A DNA stretch of 64,000 bases from Candidatus Rifleibacterium amylolyticum (lineage in GTDB: Bacteria; Muiribacteriota; Ozemobacteria; Ozemobacterales; Ozemobacteraceae): NCBI GenBank assembly GCA_009917695.1, contig JAACJG010000012.1, positions 1 through 64,000 of the forward strand, given 5' to 3'. Position numbers and translations under genes: made by a program. Every line of letters starts with the position of its first letter. Within the stretch, counting starts at the first letter, position 1. Below the pieces are notes generated by a model. It was given only the letters and a program-made list of their open reading frames with translations, did no database searches and was not told where the DNA came from. Shown in pieces: positions 43,713 through 52,164 of the stretch.

Positions 43713-44570
43713 ATGAAGCTATTGTCGACTAAATCCTGTGTGCTGTTGCTGGTCGCTTTTGTCCTGCTGGTAACTTCTTCTCTCATTGCACAGGAAAAAC
43801 CATCTGCAAAGGTTGATGCTTCCAACTATCTTGACGACCGTGCCGAACTGGTTAAGGCCGAGCTTCGCCAGCAGATTGTCGAAAACTGTCGTGAAATTGA
43901 AGAGAAGACCAGGATCAGGGTTCTGATAAAGACCATGCGCATCGCCAATCTGGCTGATGGCCAGACTCAGGTAGAGAATTTCTTTGCCGAATGGATCAGA
44001 AGTATCGGCATGGATAAAAGAGGTATTCTCATCTTTGCCCTGCTGCCAGAGGGCGCAGCCCATGGCAAGGTGCATCTGCGCGTGGGTATCGGTCTTAAAT
44101 ATCTGGTTACCCGTGAAATGGGCGAAAAGATACTTAATCAGGTAATCTTGCCCAACAATGCTATCAACAACGATGGAATGGGCTTTGTTGAAGGCGTAAA
44201 AGCGATCAGGCGCATGTTGCTGGATGAGCTTAAACGCGATGCGTCACGCGTTGGGGCTGGTTCTCAGACCTTCGACCTCAGAGGCTTCCTGTGGACCTCA
44301 AAAGAAATCGTGCTGGCTTTGCTGGTCGGACTGTTTCTTTGTTACATCATATTTTTTGTCGAACGTTGCCCGAGATGCAACGGCGCTCTCAAGGTAACAA
44401 GCGAGATACTTAAAGAACCAGGGGTTAATACCCTTGGTCTGCAGCGAAAAATATATGCGTGTGAACGTTGCGGGTTCTCAAGACGTAAGAAAGAGCCGGT
44501 TTATCCTGCGGGTAAGGCCGGCCTGATCATGCGTCTGACTGGAACCAGGCGCAACGTAAGAATTGAATAG
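43713..44570 (+). CDS. TPM-domain membrane protein with C-terminal zinc ribbon
   Basis: A 285-residue protein. A signal peptide lies at about 1-26. The TPM domain (about 35-190) contains the DKRGILIFALLP and RVGIGLKYLVT segments of the family. A membrane helix lies at about 206-226. A cytoplasmic CPRC...CERC zinc ribbon follows at about 228-262, then a basic tail. TPM proteins act in envelope maintenance and in photosystem repair in plants; the bacterial role varies. It is coupled to the zinc-ribbon coiled-coil gene and runs directly into rnpB. Confidence 0.85.
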   Translation: MKLLSTKSCVLLLVAFVLLVTSSLIAQEKPSAKVDASNYLDDRAELVKAELRQQIVENCREIEEKTRIRVLIKTMRIANLADGQTQVENFFAEWIRSIGMDKRGILIFALLPEGAAHGKVHLRVGIGLKYLVTREMGEKILNQVILPNNAINNDGMGFVEGVKAIRRMLLDELKRDASRVGAGSQTFDLRGFLWTSKEIVLALLVGLFLCYIIFFVERCPRCNGALKVTSEILKEPGVNTLGLQRKIYACERCGFSRRKKEPVYPAGKAGLIMRLTGTRRNVRIE

Positions 44571-44578
44571 CAGGAATT

Positions 44579-44947
44579 GCAGGGCAACCGGTCGGTCGCG
44601 TTTCCCCTCGGGGAAATGAGGAAAGTCCGGGCTCCACAGGGCATGGCGCTGGGTAACACCCAGGCTTCGGGAGAGAGATTTCCCGGGGACGGAAAGTGCA
44701 ACAGAAAATAAACCGCCGATGGTCGCGAGACACAGGCAAGGGTGAAAAGGTGCGGTAAGAGCGCACCGGAGCGTCTGGCGACAGCGCTTCTGGTAAACCC
44801 CGCCGGAGCAAGACCGAACAGGGGGATGAAACGGCCCGTTTCGATACTACCCCGGGTAGGTCGCTAGAGGTCAGAGGTAACTCTGATCCCAGATAGATGA
44901 CCGACACCTCTTCGGAGGCACAGAACCCGGCTTACAGGTTGCTCTGC
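44579..44947 (+). ncRNA. rnpB: RNase P RNA, bacterial type A
   Basis: The catalytic RNA of RNase P, which trims the 5' ends of pre-tRNAs. The P4 strands are clear: GAGGAAAGTCCGGGCTCC near 44619 and AGATAGATGACCGAC near 44890. The conserved stretches AACAGAAA..AAACCGCCGATGG, GGTGCGGTAAGAGCGCACC and ACAGAACCCGGCTTAC are in the expected order. The P1 ends pair: GCAGGGCAACC at 44579 with GGTTGCTCTGC at 44937. It is followed by runs of T (terminator-like). It begins 8 bases after the TPM gene stop on the same strand. Confidence 0.95.
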
Positions 44948-44973
44948 TTTTTCTGCTTTTTCAAATCTTCGCT

Positions 44974-45342
44974 TCAGGATTCTGTTATCTCGTCAGCGAC
45001 AAATTTAATAAAATTTGGATTATGCACAAGACAGCTGCCGAGTTCTATAGGCATATGCGGGTTAGCCTCGCGATATTTTTTTACTATCGCTGGAATATCT
45101 TCATCAATATGTGAGCCTGGCAGCAAAAACAGAGGGATAAGGCGCAGGCAGCTGCAGCCGTTGGCTATTGCCATTTCTATTGCCTCTTCAAGCGATGGCT
45201 TTGCTCCCCTGAGAAAACAGACGGAAAACTCAGCCATGCCATCGCGGGCCTTGAGTCTGTCGGCAAAAACAGTTGCCGCATTGCCTGCTGTTTCGCGCGC
45301 AGAACCATGAAAGATCAGCAGGGAATGCTTTCTGGCGGCCAT
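44974..45342 (-). CDS. CbiX-like small chelatase-family protein
   Basis: A 122-residue single-domain CbiX/SirB-type protein. The metal-chelatase signature HGSARE is at residues 12-17 and PGSHIDEDIP near 88. The small form makes dimers in the cobalamin and siroheme branch, inserting Co or Fe into sirohydrochlorin. No other tetrapyrrole genes are close, so its exact substrate is uncertain. Starts 13 bases after the TPR gene stop and is convergent with rnpB. Confidence 0.8.
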   Translation of the reverse strand: MAARKHSLLIFHGSARETAGNAATVFADRLKARDGMAEFSVCFLRGAKPSLEEAIEMAIANGCSCLRLIPLFLLPGSHIDEDIPAIVKKYREANPHMPIELGSCLVHNPNFIKFVADEITES

Positions 45343-45355
45343 GGCGTGCGTCAGG

Positions 45356-46378
45356 TCAGAAGCCCTTCTCTTTCATGTAGTCTTCCATGGTTTTGCCTTC
45401 TTTTTCGAGCTTCTTTTTGAGTTCTTCCTGGCCGGGCAGCTCGCCACGCTTCTGCTTTTCGATGATGGTAGCCTTGATTTCTTCAAGAACCGATTCGCGT
45501 TCTTCATCGGTTGAGGCGTTCTCAAGTTTTGAGCGGGCGTCGGTAATGATGTCTTCGATCTTCTGTTTGTCTTCTTCGCTTACCTTCTGGCTGCCGCTGC
45601 CGATAAGCTCTTCGAGGTCCTGGCGCGTGAAGTCGCCGGCTTCGATGGTGTCGAGAAGCTTTTCTTTGTTTGAGCGGTTGAGGTAGTCGAATTTGTGGGT
45701 GATGACGAATTCTTCGTTGGGATTTTCGACATAATCGAGAGCACGCATGTAGACTTCGGCGGCCTTGTCCTTTTTGTTGGCGATTTCGTAGAGAAAGGCC
45801 AGCTGCAGCATCGGTTCCTTCTGCCATTCACTGCCATCAAAAGACTTTTGCAGCGCACTTTCGTAGATGCCGATGATTTCTTCAAGCAGCTTGAAGTTGC
45901 GGTAACGCAGTGGCGGATTGAGTCTGAAAGCTTGAAAAACAGTGACGGCGAGTTTTAACTTCTGGTTGCTGTCCTTGTTCTTCTGGTAAATCTCGAAGCG
46001 CGCCTGACCGGCGGCGTTGAATTTTTCCTGAAGATCTTTGATTCTCTTTTTGTAGCCTTTGAGTTTGCTGTTGTATTCTTCGCCTTTATCCGGCGATGGT
46101 CGCGAACGTGATACTATCTCAAGGTTGTTCTTGGCTTCGAGGTGGTTTTCCTTCATGAACTGAACCTGGCCGAGAATGTAACGAAATACAGCGTTGTCCG
46201 GCTCAAGTTTTAGTGCTTCTGTCAGGTTTGTTTCAGCCTCGTCAAGATTCTTGCCAACGAAAGCCGACTCTGCTTTCTTGAAAAAATCAGCAGCTTCGGG
46301 GTTGAGTGCCAGCGCATACACGCCAGCCGCTACGGCAAGCAATATTGTTATGATAAAAGCCAAACCAGTCTTGTTCAT
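45356..46378 (-). CDS. Membrane-anchored TPR protein
   Basis: A 340-residue protein. A signal peptide or anchor lies at about residues 4-24. Two TPR repeats follow near 27-90 (AADFFKKAESAFVGKNLDEAE and LEPDNAVFRYILGQ) with a third near 185-220. The C-terminal third is a charged helical region rich in Glu and Lys. A protein-interaction scaffold. A promoter with ATGACA and TATCAT lies just upstream on the minus strand. Confidence 0.75.
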   Translation of the reverse strand: MNKTGLAFIITILLAVAAGVYALALNPEAADFFKKAESAFVGKNLDEAETNLTEALKLEPDNAVFRYILGQVQFMKENHLEAKNNLEIVSRSRPSPDKGEEYNSKLKGYKKRIKDLQEKFNAAGQARFEIYQKNKDSNQKLKLAVTVFQAFRLNPPLRYRNFKLLEEIIGIYESALQKSFDGSEWQKEPMLQLAFLYEIANKKDKAAEVYMRALDYVENPNEEFVITHKFDYLNRSNKEKLLDTIEAGDFTRQDLEELIGSGSQKVSEEDKQKIEDIITDARSKLENASTDEERESVLEEIKATIIEKQKRGELPGQEELKKKLEKEGKTMEDYMKEKGF

Positions 46379-46415
46379 GGTTCCCTCGTAAATTTTGCAG
46401 AGTTACTTCACTTTT

Positions 46416-46444
46416 ATGATACCAGATTATTGCTACCATGTCAT
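46416..46444 (-). promoter_or_regulatory. Sigma-70 promoter of the TPR/CbiX genes
   Basis: On the minus strand, ATGACA (46444-46439) and TATCAT (46421-46416) are spaced by 17 bases. The start near 46409 leaves about 31 bases before the ATG. Confidence 0.5.
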
Positions 46445-46497
46445 TATTGCAATATCATTCAGGGTGATTCTCTATCTTGCCATAACAGGAAGCACAG

Positions 46498-48594
46498 ATG
46501 ACTATGAACAGTGGTAGCAGTCGTGCGGGCAGACGATTTCAGCTCGTATTTTTTCTTGTTTTTGCCGTGATTCCATCATTTCTGGCCTATATTGGCTGGA
46601 CGTTCTACCGTGAACAGAGAATAGCAGCCTTTAGAAACGATTCGATACCTGATATTCGCCGCGAACTGCTGAGACTTCGGCGCGAGGGTGATGATCGCCT
46701 TCATATTCAGCGGCGCATTAACTTTTTGTATGGCAACATGGCTGAAGAAAACTTCGACGAAGCAACCATAGAAGCCAATTTGAACCGCTTTCGCGAAGAA
46801 GGGTTCGGCTTCGTCAACTTCAGATTTTTTAAAGAGGACGGCAGCTCTTTGAGTATTAAAGGGCAGTCTGAAAGTCGGCGGGCCGTGCTGCAGAAGATTT
46901 TTGAGGCCCTTCTTCTGCAGGAAACTACCGGTGATGGCTCTCTGCTGCAGCGAAACCGCCCGTTTTTCGATGCTCTGGTCGGCGGCATTACGCCTTCTGC
47001 AATCGCACAGGATAAGTCTTCACTGCTGCGCGTAATGATGAATGGGCGGCCGGGCTATTTTTACTGGAACACCATTTATTCGCCCGAGCCTTCGTCAAAA
47101 CTGCGCGGAGGCTTGGTAGCATGGTTTCGCGAGGCTGATATTCCCAATAACATGGCGCTTGGACAATTGCTCGATCAGATAAACGCTGAATGGCAGGGTC
47201 AGAGAGTATACGGATTGATAGACCTCGCCTCGTCAACGCGCTCACTGCCGGCAATTATAAAAACCGGCGCCGGCAGATTTTCACCCGCTGTTGTTGCCAG
47301 CCATCTGGTTCGTTTGCGTAATCAGTTTCAGTCGCAGTCAGAGCTTTCAGGCCATCTGCTGGTCAGCGAATTTTTTACTCCAGATCGAGTTCTGTTTTGT
47401 CTCGATCGCTTGCCGCACCGTTTTTACAATGATGTTTCCACCATGTTGAAAATATTTATTATCATCTGGCTGTTGCTTGTATCAAGGGCTGGCGCCGGCT
47501 TTTCCGTCAGCTGCCGGCAGGAATCGCCAGATATGATGAAACAGACCGTGTGTTTCGGCCTTACGCAAAAACAATTTTTTGTTATGTTCGCTGCAGTGCT
47601 GCCGGTGCTTACCATTCTTATGATAGGCTGTAATTACCGCGATGCCTTCGCCAAAATGTTGACTCAGGAGGCTTTTTCCGGTCTTACCGGCAAAATTGAG
47701 CGTGTCGATGAAAACTATCAGGTCGCAGTGCGCAATCTTGAGCACATCTATCGTAGAGTTGCGCGTTTGCCAGAGGTTCGCGCGCTCGATACTGCTGCCA
47801 TTGACAAGCTGGCAGATGAACTGCGGCGCAAGGATGCCATCAATCGTCTATACATTGCCGACCGCAGCGGTCGCATGCGCTACAGCTGGCCGACCGGTAA
47901 GAATTCTGGCGATGTTACCGCCAGAATAATGCCGGCGATTTCGCGGCGCATTTTTATCACGCAGCGCGGTGATGAAGAAAGCTTTCAGGACAAGGTCAGC
48001 GACATGATGATGGATTCATTTGCCGACAGCTTCTCAGATATGCTTGGCGATACCGGTACCAGTCTGTTGAGAACCTTTGAAAATCTCGACCAGGTCAATG
48101 AATTCTGGTTGGCAAACCGCCGCCATTACGTCTACACCAGCTTTGTCGAGCGCGGCACCGAAAAAGATCCGTGGCTTTTGTATATATGGCATGGCACGGT
48201 ATCTTTTGCGCAGCGCTATCTTCAGAGACAGATTCAGCGTAACGTCGATGAGCAGAACGATCTCGACAGCCCGATTCGCCTGGCAATGGTGCCGAGAGAA
48301 CGTAGTGAGTTGCCATTTCCGCGTGATTTTAACAAGTATCCTTTTGTTGCCCAGCTCTCAGACCAGGTTGTCAGCACAGAGATTCAGCAGAACCTCATCA
48401 GTTCGATGGCCGGCGAAAAATGGCTGATCGCCGCCGCGCCTCTTAAACGTGTTCCGGCTTATCTGGTGTTTGCGATGTACCCTTATCGCATTATCGAGCA
48501 GCAGACTTTTGCTCTGTCGATGATGATATATCTGGCCGCCTTACTTTGTCTTGTCGCCGCAATTGCTCTGACCACCGTAATCGACGACCTCTGA
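46498..48594 (+). CDS. Four-helix membrane sensor protein without an output domain
   Basis: A 698-residue protein. Helices lie at about 12-35, 314-330, 356-375 and 670-692. They enclose two large extracytoplasmic segments, 36-313 and 376-669. The second resembles a Cache-like sensor (helix, then ADRSGRMRYSWP, then a long helical insert). Proteins of this shape normally continue with HAMP and a kinase, cyclase or phosphatase domain. Here the chain stops three residues after the last helix, and no frame in the 98 bases before dnaG continues it. It may signal through a partner protein. The function is unknown. Confidence 0.72.
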   Translation: MTMNSGSSRAGRRFQLVFFLVFAVIPSFLAYIGWTFYREQRIAAFRNDSIPDIRRELLRLRREGDDRLHIQRRINFLYGNMAEENFDEATIEANLNRFREEGFGFVNFRFFKEDGSSLSIKGQSESRRAVLQKIFEALLLQETTGDGSLLQRNRPFFDALVGGITPSAIAQDKSSLLRVMMNGRPGYFYWNTIYSPEPSSKLRGGLVAWFREADIPNNMALGQLLDQINAEWQGQRVYGLIDLASSTRSLPAIIKTGAGRFSPAVVASHLVRLRNQFQSQSELSGHLLVSEFFTPDRVLFCLDRLPHRFYNDVSTMLKIFIIIWLLLVSRAGAGFSVSCRQESPDMMKQTVCFGLTQKQFFVMFAAVLPVLTILMIGCNYRDAFAKMLTQEAFSGLTGKIERVDENYQVAVRNLEHIYRRVARLPEVRALDTAAIDKLADELRRKDAINRLYIADRSGRMRYSWPTGKNSGDVTARIMPAISRRIFITQRGDEESFQDKVSDMMMDSFADSFSDMLGDTGTSLLRTFENLDQVNEFWLANRRHYVYTSFVERGTEKDPWLLYIWHGTVSFAQRYLQRQIQRNVDEQNDLDSPIRLAMVPRERSELPFPRDFNKYPFVAQLSDQVVSTEIQQNLISSMAGEKWLIAAAPLKRVPAYLVFAMYPYRIIEQQTFALSMMIYLAALLCLVAAIALTTVIDDL

Positions 48595-48615
48595 AATTCC
48601 CAACGCTATTGACTG

Positions 48616-48644
48616 TTGACTTTTCAGCGAAATTGCAATAAAAT
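48616..48644 (+). promoter_or_regulatory. Sigma-70 promoter of dnaG-rpoD
   Basis: TTGACT at 48616 and TAAAAT at 48639 with exactly 17 bases between. The start near 48651 leaves about 42 bases before the dnaG start. A direct repeat of AATTGCAA overlaps the -10. Confidence 0.65.
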
Positions 48645-48692
48645 TGCAAGTTCGTGTCGGGTTTTGTACGTTTTTAGGTCAGGGGTTTTTCT

Positions 48693-50465
48693 TTGGGCTT
48701 TATTTCAAACGAAATAATAGCGTTGATAAGAGAGAGAACCGATATCATACAGATTATCGGTGAGCATGTGCGGCTGATTCCGTCAGGGAACAGTTACAAG
48801 GCCCTGTGCCCTTTCCATAAAGAGAAGACCCCGAGCTTTCACGTTATTGCCGATAAGCAGATTTATCATTGTTTTGGCTGCGGGAAGGGCGGAGACGTAT
48901 TTCGTTTTTTGATGGAGCTTGAGCACCAGACCTTCCCCGAGGCCGTTCGCCATCTGGCAGCACGCTGTGGCGTGGCCATCCCCGAAGAACACGACCCCGA
49001 AATCGAAAAGCGCGCCGATCTTTATAACTTTCTCGATATGGCGAGCAAATATTACGAACAATGCCTGCACGACAGCGCCAGCGGTGCCCCTGCCAGAAAT
49101 TATCTGAAGAAGCGCGGCATTACTGATGAGACCGCGAGAAAATTCAGGATGGGCGTGGCTCCAGACGCCTGGGACTCAATCGCAAAGCGCTTTGGCCGTA
49201 GCCAGGAAGACCAGCAGAACCTCGAAAAGGCCGGTCTCGTGCGCCCGCGCAATCAGGGTGACGGCTACTACGATGTGTTTCGTAACCGTCTTATGATCCC
49301 TATTTTTGATGCGCACGGCAGGGTGGCCGGCTTTGGCGGACGCGTGCTGTCGGCCGAAGATGAACCCAAGTATCTCAACAGCGCAGAAGGCGAAACCTTC
49401 AACAAGCGCCGCATGCTCTACAACTTTCGCGAGGCCCTTCCGGCCATCAGACGCCTCAACGCCGCCATAGTCGTCGAAGGCTATCTCGATGTCATCAGTC
49501 TCTGGCAGAATGGCATAAAGAATGCCGTGGCTTCTCTGGGCACAGCGATATCCCCTGACCAGGTTCAGATGCTTGCCCGCAACTGCGAAACCATTTATTT
49601 CTGCTACGACGCCGACACGGCCGGGCAGCGTGCCACTCTGCGTGCCATATCGATGCAGAAGGATGCGCCGGTCAATGCCAGGGTCATCAGCTTTCCCGAC
49701 CCGGCTGACGACCCCGACAGTTTTGTCATGCGTGAAGGCGCTGAGAGCTTCAAAAAACTGCTTGAAAAAGCAGGTGATATATATACTTTTCTCATTGAGA
49801 CTCATACCCGTGGTTTGAAGCCTCCCCTCGAAATTACCGTAAAGGAAAAGCTTATTCAGGAATTCAAAGAGCTGGTCCCTGCTATTCACAGTTCAATTGC
49901 GAGAAGTGAAGTAACACGAAAAATCTCGAAACTGTTGGACGTGGATCCTCTTGTTCTTGAAAAGGAGTTTTCAGCTGGGGTTACGGCAGAGCCCGCAGAA
50001 CCTCAAAAGAGAAGAAACTTCGTCTCGCCCCGTCTGAACGCCGAAATTCAGCGTCAGGAATGGGTGCTCATGCATCTGCTCGAGCATCCCGAAGAGCTCG
50101 ATCGAGTAAGGGCGCTGCTAGGCCCTGATGATTTTTCCGACCCCCGCTTACGAATGATATTTGAAGCAATCAGTCTTCAACAGGAAGCGGCCGGTGGCTC
50201 GTTAAAACCAGCAGAAATTCTGGCAGCCCTCGACGATTCGACTCTGGTGTCGCGGCTCAGTGAGTTGATAACAACTCTCGGAGACCGGCCGCCCGAACCC
50301 TTCATGGAATGCGTGAAGGGCCTGGTGCGGCACCGTCTTGACCACGAATTGAAAACGTTGCAGCAGCACATCAGAGAAGCGGAAAGAGCTGGAGACGATA
50401 CTCTGATGGCGCAGCTGAGCATGGAGCAGATAGACATCAAGCGAAAAATGGATATGTTGTATTGA
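48693..50465 (+). CDS. dnaG: DNA primase
   Basis: A 590-residue primase that makes RNA primers for replication. The zinc-binding domain CPFHKEKTPS near residue 38 and CFGCGKGGD near 59, the TOPRIM VEGYLDVIS near 261, and the metal-binding YDADTAGQRA near 308 are all present. A C-terminal helical DnaB-interaction domain follows. Starts with TTG after AGGGG; the family usually begins within a few residues of I-P-x-x-x-I, which fits. First of the classic dnaG-rpoD pair. Confidence 0.95.
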   Translation: MGFISNEIIALIRERTDIIQIIGEHVRLIPSGNSYKALCPFHKEKTPSFHVIADKQIYHCFGCGKGGDVFRFLMELEHQTFPEAVRHLAARCGVAIPEEHDPEIEKRADLYNFLDMASKYYEQCLHDSASGAPARNYLKKRGITDETARKFRMGVAPDAWDSIAKRFGRSQEDQQNLEKAGLVRPRNQGDGYYDVFRNRLMIPIFDAHGRVAGFGGRVLSAEDEPKYLNSAEGETFNKRRMLYNFREALPAIRRLNAAIVVEGYLDVISLWQNGIKNAVASLGTAISPDQVQMLARNCETIYFCYDADTAGQRATLRAISMQKDAPVNARVISFPDPADDPDSFVMREGAESFKKLLEKAGDIYTFLIETHTRGLKPPLEITVKEKLIQEFKELVPAIHSSIARSEVTRKISKLLDVDPLVLEKEFSAGVTAEPAEPQKRRNFVSPRLNAEIQRQEWVLMHLLEHPEELDRVRALLGPDDFSDPRLRMIFEAISLQQEAAGGSLKPAEILAALDDSTLVSRLSELITTLGDRPPEPFMECVKGLVRHRLDHELKTLQQHIREAERAGDDTLMAQLSMEQIDIKRKMDMLY

Positions 50466-50489
50466 TTCACTCCAGAATGAGGCTAAATT

Positions 50490-51623
50490 ATGACTACTGA
50501 GCAGGCCGCACAGGCCAAAGGTAAGGTTGCTCGAAAAAAAGAAACGCTGACGCTCGAAGAAGTAAGAGCGGAGCTTGTAGAAATAGGTACCCGGCAGGGT
50601 TATCTGTCATACCAGGAAATCAACCGGCTTCTGCCGGATGGTCTGCCTACCGAAGCCTTCGAAGACATCATCAATGAGCTGATGGACAAGAACGTCGAGC
50701 TCGTCGATGACGATGAAGTAAGGCTCGACAAGAAGCTGCCGGTCGCCGAAGAGAAAAAGGAAGAAGAAGACAAGCAGCAGCAGGATTTTGACGATATCGA
50801 CGATTCGGTACGTGTTTACCTTCGCGAAATCGGCAAAATCAGACTGCTCACCATGCAGGAAGAAGTCACTCTCGCCAAGCGCATCGAGCACGGCGACGCC
50901 GAAGCGCAACGAAAGCTGATCGAAGCCAACCTCAGGCTCGTGGTTTCTGTTGCCAAGAAATACACCAAGCGTGGCCTTCTGTTCCTCGACCTTATCCAGG
51001 AAGGCAACCAGGGTCTGATCAGAGCTGTCGAAAAATTCAAATACCGCAAGGGTTACAAATTTTCGACTTACGCCATCTGGTGGATCCGCCAGGCGATCAC
51101 TCGCGCCATTGCCGATCAGGCTCGCACGATAAGAATTCCGGTGCACATGGTCGAGACCATCAACAAGCTGCGCAAAGCCTCGCGTAAGCTGGTTCAGAAG
51201 CTCGGACGCGATCCGGCAGTCGAAGAACTCGCCGTCGAAGTCGGTCTGCCGGTCGAAAAAGTCAAAAATATCATGAAGACCGCGATGGACCCGATTTCGC
51301 TCGAAACCCCGATCAATGGCGAAGAAGATTCGCATCTCGGTGATTTCGTCGAAGACAAATCGGCTCTGCCGCCGGCCGAAACCGCGTTCAATCTGATTCT
51401 CAAAGAACAGATCAACAAGGTTCTGGCAACGCTTACCGAACGCGAATCAAGAGTTATCAAATACCGTTTTGGTCTCGAAGATGGCTGGCAGCGCACTCTC
51501 GAAGAAGTCGGCCAGAAGTTCGGTGTTACCCGCGAGCGTATCAGACAGATTGAAGCCAAAGCATTGCGAAAACTCAGACATCCGAGCCGCTCGAAAAAGC
51601 TCAAAGAATTCTACATGGAATAA
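50490..51623 (+). CDS. rpoD: Primary sigma factor RpoD
   Basis: A 377-residue sigma-70. The short N-terminal region 1.1 is Glu/Lys-rich. Region 1.2 has [13 protein letters not shown] near 105. Region 2 has [14 protein letters not shown] near 149 and [13 protein letters not shown] near 192. Region 3 has [13 protein letters not shown] near 218. Region 4 carries the -35 binding helix with [30 protein letters not shown] near 335-363. There is no large non-conserved insert. It lies 24 bases after dnaG and is followed by the tRNA promoter. Confidence 0.97.
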   Translation: MTTEQAAQAKGKVARKKETLTLEEVRAELVEIGTRQGYLSYQEINRLLPDGLPTEAFEDIINELMDKNVELVDDDEVRLDKKLPVAEEKKEEEDKQQQDFDDIDDSVRVYLREIGKIRLLTMQEEVTLAKRIEHGDAEAQRKLIEANLRLVVSVAKKYTKRGLLFLDLIQEGNQGLIRAVEKFKYRKGYKFSTYAIWWIRQAITRAIADQARTIRIPVHMVETINKLRKASRKLVQKLGRDPAVEELAVEVGLPVEKVKNIMKTAMDPISLETPINGEEDSHLGDFVEDKSALPPAETAFNLILKEQINKVLATLTERESRVIKYRFGLEDGWQRTLEEVGQKFGVTRERIRQIEAKALRKLRHPSRSKKLKEFYME

Positions 51624-51632
51624 AAAAAGTGC

Positions 51633-51661
51633 TTGCATGCAAAGGCGCACTATGCTACAAT
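51633..51661 (+). promoter_or_regulatory. Strong promoter of the tRNA cluster
   Basis: TTGCAT at 51633 and TACAAT at 51656 with 17 bases between, and TG one base before the -10. The start near 51668 lies just 8 bases before the first tRNA. Confidence 0.7.
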
Positions 51662-51675
51662 GAATGTCGCGTCGC

Positions 51676-51749
51676 GGGCCTATAGCTCAGTTGGTTAGAG
51701 CCTCCGGCTCATAACCGGATTGTCGCAGGTTCAAGTCCTGCTGGGCCCA
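51676..51749 (+). tRNA. tRNA with CAU anticodon, probably tRNA-Ile2 (or elongator tRNA-Met)
   Basis: All four arms fold. Acceptor GGGCCTA / TGGGCCC, D arm GCTC / GAGC, anticodon stem TCCGG / CCGGA with loop CTCATAA (anticodon CAT), T arm GCAGG / CCTGC with TTCAAGT. CCA is not encoded. C4-G69 and C5-G68 in the acceptor favour the lysidine-modified tRNA-Ile2, since TilS uses these pairs in E. coli. Elongator Met remains possible. Confidence 0.9.
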
Positions 51750-51771
51750 AGCTCGCGAAAATATTTGTCTG

Positions 51772-51844
<73 letters not shown>

Positions 51845-51887
51845 CTTCAGACAAACTGGCAACAGTTCGTCGCATTTAAAGTGTTTT

Positions 51888-51960
<73 letters not shown>

Positions 51961-51963
51961 TGC

Positions 51964-52000
51964 AGAAAAGAGACAGAGTCTTCGACTCCGTCTCTTTTCT
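51964..52000 (+). terminator. Terminator of the tRNA cluster
   Basis: A 17-bp hairpin with one A-C mismatch (arms AGAAAAGAGACAGAGTC and GACTCCGTCTCTTTTCT) around a 3-base loop TTC, followed by GGTTTT. Confidence 0.7.
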
Positions 52001-52067
52001 GGTTTTAGCGATAAAAAAAGCGATGAAGTTTCGTGTGGCAGGCCAAAGGCCGATGCCCGGGTATAAA

Positions 52068-52095
52068 TAGACAACAAAGTCGCTGTTTGTATAAT
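52068..52095 (+). promoter_or_regulatory. Sigma-70 promoter of the M36-like peptidase gene
   Basis: TAGACA at 52068 and a perfect TATAAT at 52090, spaced by 16 bases. The start near 52102 leaves about 63 bases before the ATG. Confidence 0.55.
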
Positions 52096-52164
52096 ATTTT
52101 ATTGCGGGTACCGGCTTGTGAGTGTTAAACTTATGCCATGTAATTAATTGGAGGAGTATGGAAT

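Noticed and set aside
49176-49889. A 237-codon minus-strand frame antisense to dnaG
   Set aside because: dnaG motifs cover the region on the plus strand; the antisense has no ribosome binding site or motif.
50607-51335. A 242-codon minus-strand frame antisense to rpoD
   Set aside because: Lies wholly within a clear sigma-70 gene; product rich in Phe/Asp with no domain, a typical shadow of codon bias.
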